From contig CABFPE010000309.1 in assembly GCA_900660155.1 (NCBI GenBank), positions 62,305-126,304 on the forward strand: a DNA stretch of 64,000 nt. Direction: 5' to 3'. The position numbers and the translations under genes were made by a program. Under the pieces are notes generated by a model. It saw only the letters and a list, made by a program, of their open reading frames with translations. It did no database searches and was not told where the DNA came from. Positions 60,910 through 64,000 of this stretch are shown in pieces. Within the stretch, counting starts at the first letter, position 1. Each line of letters begins with the position of its first letter. Source of the DNA: Hofstenia miamia. Taxonomy: Eukaryota > Xenacoelomorpha > Acoela > Hofsteniidae.

Positions 60910-61574
60910 CCAGGATCATTACGATCAGAATGGAAATAGCAGTTTTCAATCAAAGTTAGCAAGTTAGTGATGGTAGAACGACTCGGAAGGTTACCATGCT
61001 GAGAAGCAAAGAAGAGGTGACGAATTTTAGGGTACACATAACGGGAGACAAGACGCTCAAAGATGATTGACCGCCGAGAAAGAATAGCTATTGGATGATA
61101 AGAAGTGACTTGAGAGGAGGGAAGCTGATTGGATTTTAATTGTGGATCCAAGATGTTTTCCAGCAGGGTGGAAAACGTTTAGAGGAGCAAATGTAGAAGA
61201 TGCTTTAAATGGATGGAAAGAGTTGAGGAAGTTTCAGGGATAATAAAGGATGGGACGCCATCAGGATAGCAAAGACCAGACAATTTGCAGGACTTAAGCA
61301 TGAGGGAAATATCATGGGCGTTGTAGACGATGTCACATAGGTGGCAAGAGGACCAGGACAGAGAGAGACAGGATAAGAAAAATTCGAGGAGAAATAGGCA
61401 TTGAAGAGATCAGCTTTCTCCAGATCCGAGTGAGCAGAAAGATGGTTCCAATGCAAGCGAGGGAGGTCAGGTTTGGAATGCAGCGAATGCAAGAAAGCAT
61501 AAGAGTCTTAAAGAGATCCAGATGAGAAGCTGGACAACAGAGCGATTTTGTCGAGTTCCATGAAGTTGATGACG

Positions 61575-62273
61575 TCATCGGGGAGAGAAAGAGTTTTGAA
61601 GAATCAGAACTGTAACGGCGTTTGAAAGATTCGAGTTTATACAAAGAGTGTACAGTAAAGGAAGAGAAATAGAAAGGGAGAGAAATATGCTTTTTCCGAC
61701 GATGAGGATAAAGGATGAAATAACTTGGTGAAGGAAGGTGCACCAGTCATCAGCAGAGAAAGAGTCATCAAAAAATGGGGAATGAAGAAAAGAAGAGAGA
61801 GCAGCGTTTGGAGATACAAAGTCACTGTTAGATCGACCGTATTGAGGAGTGGCAGGATAAGCAGATGGGGTAATTAAATTGACAGACAGGCGGAAGTGAA
61901 CAAATGAGTGATCAGACAGTTCGACCGGAACAGGAACAACAGAGGTGTCAAAAATACGACCAGGGTGAGAGGAACGGGAAGCAAGAGAAAATGCCAGTTG
62001 TTCAAGAGAGTAGGAAGCAAAAAGATCCAGAACACGGAATTCATAGGCGTCATTCCAACAAACATTAGGGAGGTTGAAGTCACCACAGATAAGGAGATGA
62101 GGAGTGGGAAATCCAAGTTGACGAGAGAGAGAGAGACTGATTATGAAAGTACTAAAGCATGGATGAAAAATCAGCAAGAGGAATACGAAAAGGACTGCTG
62201 GAAGGAGGGTTGTAAAAACAAAGAAAAACAATGTGATCACTGAGAACAACAGCACAACCGCAACCGAAATCAA
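61575..62273 (-). pseudogene. LINE endonuclease region fragment
   Basis: The longest surviving frame of this LINE (232 residues). It holds GDFNLPNVCWND and, about 70 residues later, the ELSDHSFVHF box, both diagnostic of the AP-endonuclease of LINE ORF2, followed by the linker toward the reverse transcriptase. Frames before and after are shifted. Confidence 0.8.
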
Positions 62274-62880
62274 AGGAAAATACTTAAAGGACAGGGGGGA
62301 CAGGGGTTAGGGCGATGAGAGGCAATTAGAACACCACCATGACGACCACTAGAGCGATCCATACGGCAGAGAACTTTAAGTGCGGAGTTAGGAAAAACAA
62401 CACTGTCAGCAAGAGAAGGATAAAACCAGGTTTCAGTAATGAAAATGAAGTCAACAGAAGACTGTAAGAAGTAGTTGTAAAACTGAGCCGACGGTTTAAT
62501 GAGGCAAAACTGCGAGCATTGGCGAACAAAAAAGAGAAGACAGAGTTGGGATTAGGAGTGAGATCCAAGCTAGGAGGTGCAGGTAGTCAATCACGACGAT
62601 GGGGACGAAGGCCAAAAGATTTGCGCTCAGCATCGGATCAAGAGGCCATCTGACCACACTTCAGGATCCATGAGAGCAAAATGCGACTCTTGATTACAGA
62701 CAACGTGATGGGAAGCACGTCATCAAATTGGAGAGAGGAGCAACGGAGGTGATCAGCAACATCAGAAGCAGAAACAGAATTAGCAAAACGGCCGATATAG
62801 ATGTTCACAATTGAAGAAAACAATAAATCGCAATGATTATTGACGAAGATTCAATCAATGAATACGACTTTTTAAAATGT

Positions 62881-64000
62881 AAAGGTGTAACATTTTATAT
62901 TTTGCAAATGATTTTTTATATACCTATGAACAAATTCTGTGAAGGATAATTTGTAGCAGAAGTGACTAGAAAAATATAAGTGCGAGCCAGAGGGTTCGAT
63001 CGGGCTTTGTAAATTATACTTATTGATATATTGCACATTCCATTCTAAGTTCGTGAGTAAACCAGTTCTAATCGTCTCTATCTAAAAAACAACTGTAGTA
63101 TTATTCAGATGTTCTGAAACATTGCTTACATTGATAGAGTTGAAATTTAATATTTATTCCCGCTGTAGGCATAGTTTTAAGCTTGATATGGGTAGAGAAA
63201 ACTATTCTTGACTAACTAAAATGCTGTAAACCCACGACCACTATGAGAATTTAAAATACCGTCTCTTTAAAAAATATTGACATATGAGAATTTAAAATAC
63301 CGTCTCTTTAAAAAATATTGACAAAATGTCGAATGCAGCCGATTTACGAATATATGTAGAATGGAATGAGGAATATTAATAAAATTGTAATTTTTTGAAA
63401 TTACCCTCATTTTATATATTTCCGCATGAAAAATCAAGAAAAAGTAAAGAGCAAGACTTAATTTTTCAGTTGAACAGTCTTAAATATTTAATAATAATAA
63501 GGATTTAACCATTATATTTTAAATAAAGGGTACTCTTCAAGATGGATATCACAGTGACTAGCAGTAAATTCAACAGAACTATGATGAGCAAATAAAAATA
63601 AATGTAAACAGTAGTAGTGACATCACAAAAATGAAAACAAGAATCTTAATTTTCTCTAAATCTAAGGAAAATTGAAGTTTGATCTTTATACATATTTCTG
63701 AATTTTACTTTCACATATATAAAATGAGAGTAATATAAGAAAAACTAACATTTTGTGAATCTTTTTCATTCTACTCCACTGAAAAGTGACATTTTTGAAG
63801 AAATGATATTTGAATTGAATAAGAATACATTTGTTTATTATAATTTTTGAATAATAAATGAGTGTGGGATTTCAGTTTTTTAAAATATAATGTGAAATAT
63901 AAATTACCTGACATCAAATTAGTTTGAGAACTTGATCAAAAAGAACTAGAAGAGAAATCAGAATCGTTCAAGCTTGAGCAATTCAATTTAATTCTTATTG
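62881..64000. other. AT-rich end of the window, no gene seen
   Basis: Apart from the 41-bp tandem duplication at 63242-63323, no coding or repeat structure was recognised. Confidence 0.5.
63242..63323. repeat. Perfect 41-bp tandem duplication
   Basis: The unit starting TATGAGAATTTAAAATACCG occurs twice back to back (63242-63282 and 63283-63323) with no difference seen. It is a recent local duplication or an assembly slip; no function is apparent. Confidence 0.9.

Larger units (their letters stand above)
59836..62880 (-). mobile_element. GC-richer LINE with endonuclease and reverse transcriptase, decayed
   Basis: Minus-strand pieces in order: FSFLFANARSF (62568-62500, start of the endonuclease), LLICGDFNLPNVCWND (about 62100), SDHSFVHFRLSVN (about 61900-61880), TSYHPIAILSRRSIIFERLV (about 61110), a fingers/palm stretch SQHGNLPSRSTITNLLTLIE (about 61000), SSGAPQSSVFAVLF (about 60780) and the catalytic LQYVDDTAIF (about 60710). 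The C-terminal part continues to about 59975 and the 3' end to an (ATT)n tail near 59836-59850. Frames shift repeatedly, so the copy is dead. Ser, Leu, Phe and Pro dominate because the coding strand is strongly pyrimidine-rich. It belongs to the CR1/Rex1/Jockey-like side of LINEs but to a family distinct from the intact one. Confidence 0.85.

Noticed and set aside
62975-63010. tRNA-like B box (GAGGGTTCGATCGGGC)
   Set aside because: No A box at the right distance upstream and no cloverleaf can be drawn; a chance match to the B-box consensus.
1-64000. CRISPR arrays, bacterial operons, rRNA genes
   Set aside because: None seen; gene structure with introns and animal repeats shows a eukaryotic nuclear sequence.

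Overview
This is nuclear DNA from an AT-rich invertebrate animal. Only two kinds of host gene can be read: two paralogous three-exon universal stress protein (USP) genes and one D-aminoacyl-tRNA deacylase gene (DTD1). USP genes occur in cnidarians, flatworms, molluscs and tunicates and, as far as I know, are missing from vertebrates and most insects. That and the repeat set (Penelope-like, CR1-like LINEs, hAT, P, Tc1/mariner, Ty3/Gypsy) fit a lower invertebrate. I cannot name the species. There is no bacterial-style gene density, operon or CRISPR array.

Layout. 0.5-1.5 kb: LINE remnant. 1.5-4.3 kb: USP gene A (minus strand) with a small hAT-type MITE in intron 1. 5.0-6.0 kb: LINE scrap and a 286-bp MITE. 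6.2-18.4 kb: a block almost without CpG, holding a decayed Ty3/Gypsy fossil on the minus strand, a mariner remnant inside it, and two places where a single N separates near-identical sequence copies (probable assembly joins). 18.4-25.3 kb: a second broken Ty3/Gypsy fossil (plus strand), CpG-poor but less so. 26-29.5 kb: a decayed I/R1-like LINE (minus) with a PHD-finger ORF1. 31.0 kb: a palindromic MITE. 32.6-34.9 kb: DTD1 in two exons (plus). 36.6-38.5 kb: a Penelope-like remnant with a GIY-YIG domain, followed by a Tc1 element and an inverted-repeat pair with hammerhead-like cores. 40.4-50.5 kb: three copies of one CR1-like LINE family. One is internally inverted, one is a 3' fragment, and one (45.7-50.5 kb) looks complete with an SGNH-esterase ORF1 and an intact endonuclease/reverse transcriptase ORF2. 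51.9-52.5 kb: another LINE scrap. 53.0-58.1 kb: USP gene B (minus), with a P-element transposase remnant in intron 2 and a 522-bp hAT-type MITE in intron 1. 59.8-62.9 kb: a GC-richer, pyrimidine-biased LINE (minus).

The two USP genes have identical coding exon lengths (195, 143 and 115 nt), the same splice phases and the same orientation, so they are old duplicates, now about 49 kb apart with transposons and DTD1 between them. The most unusual things here are the CpG void, the in-frame ORF1-stop-ORF2 layout of the intact LINE with its 2A-like motif, and the hammerhead-like inverted repeats beside the Penelope-like remnant.
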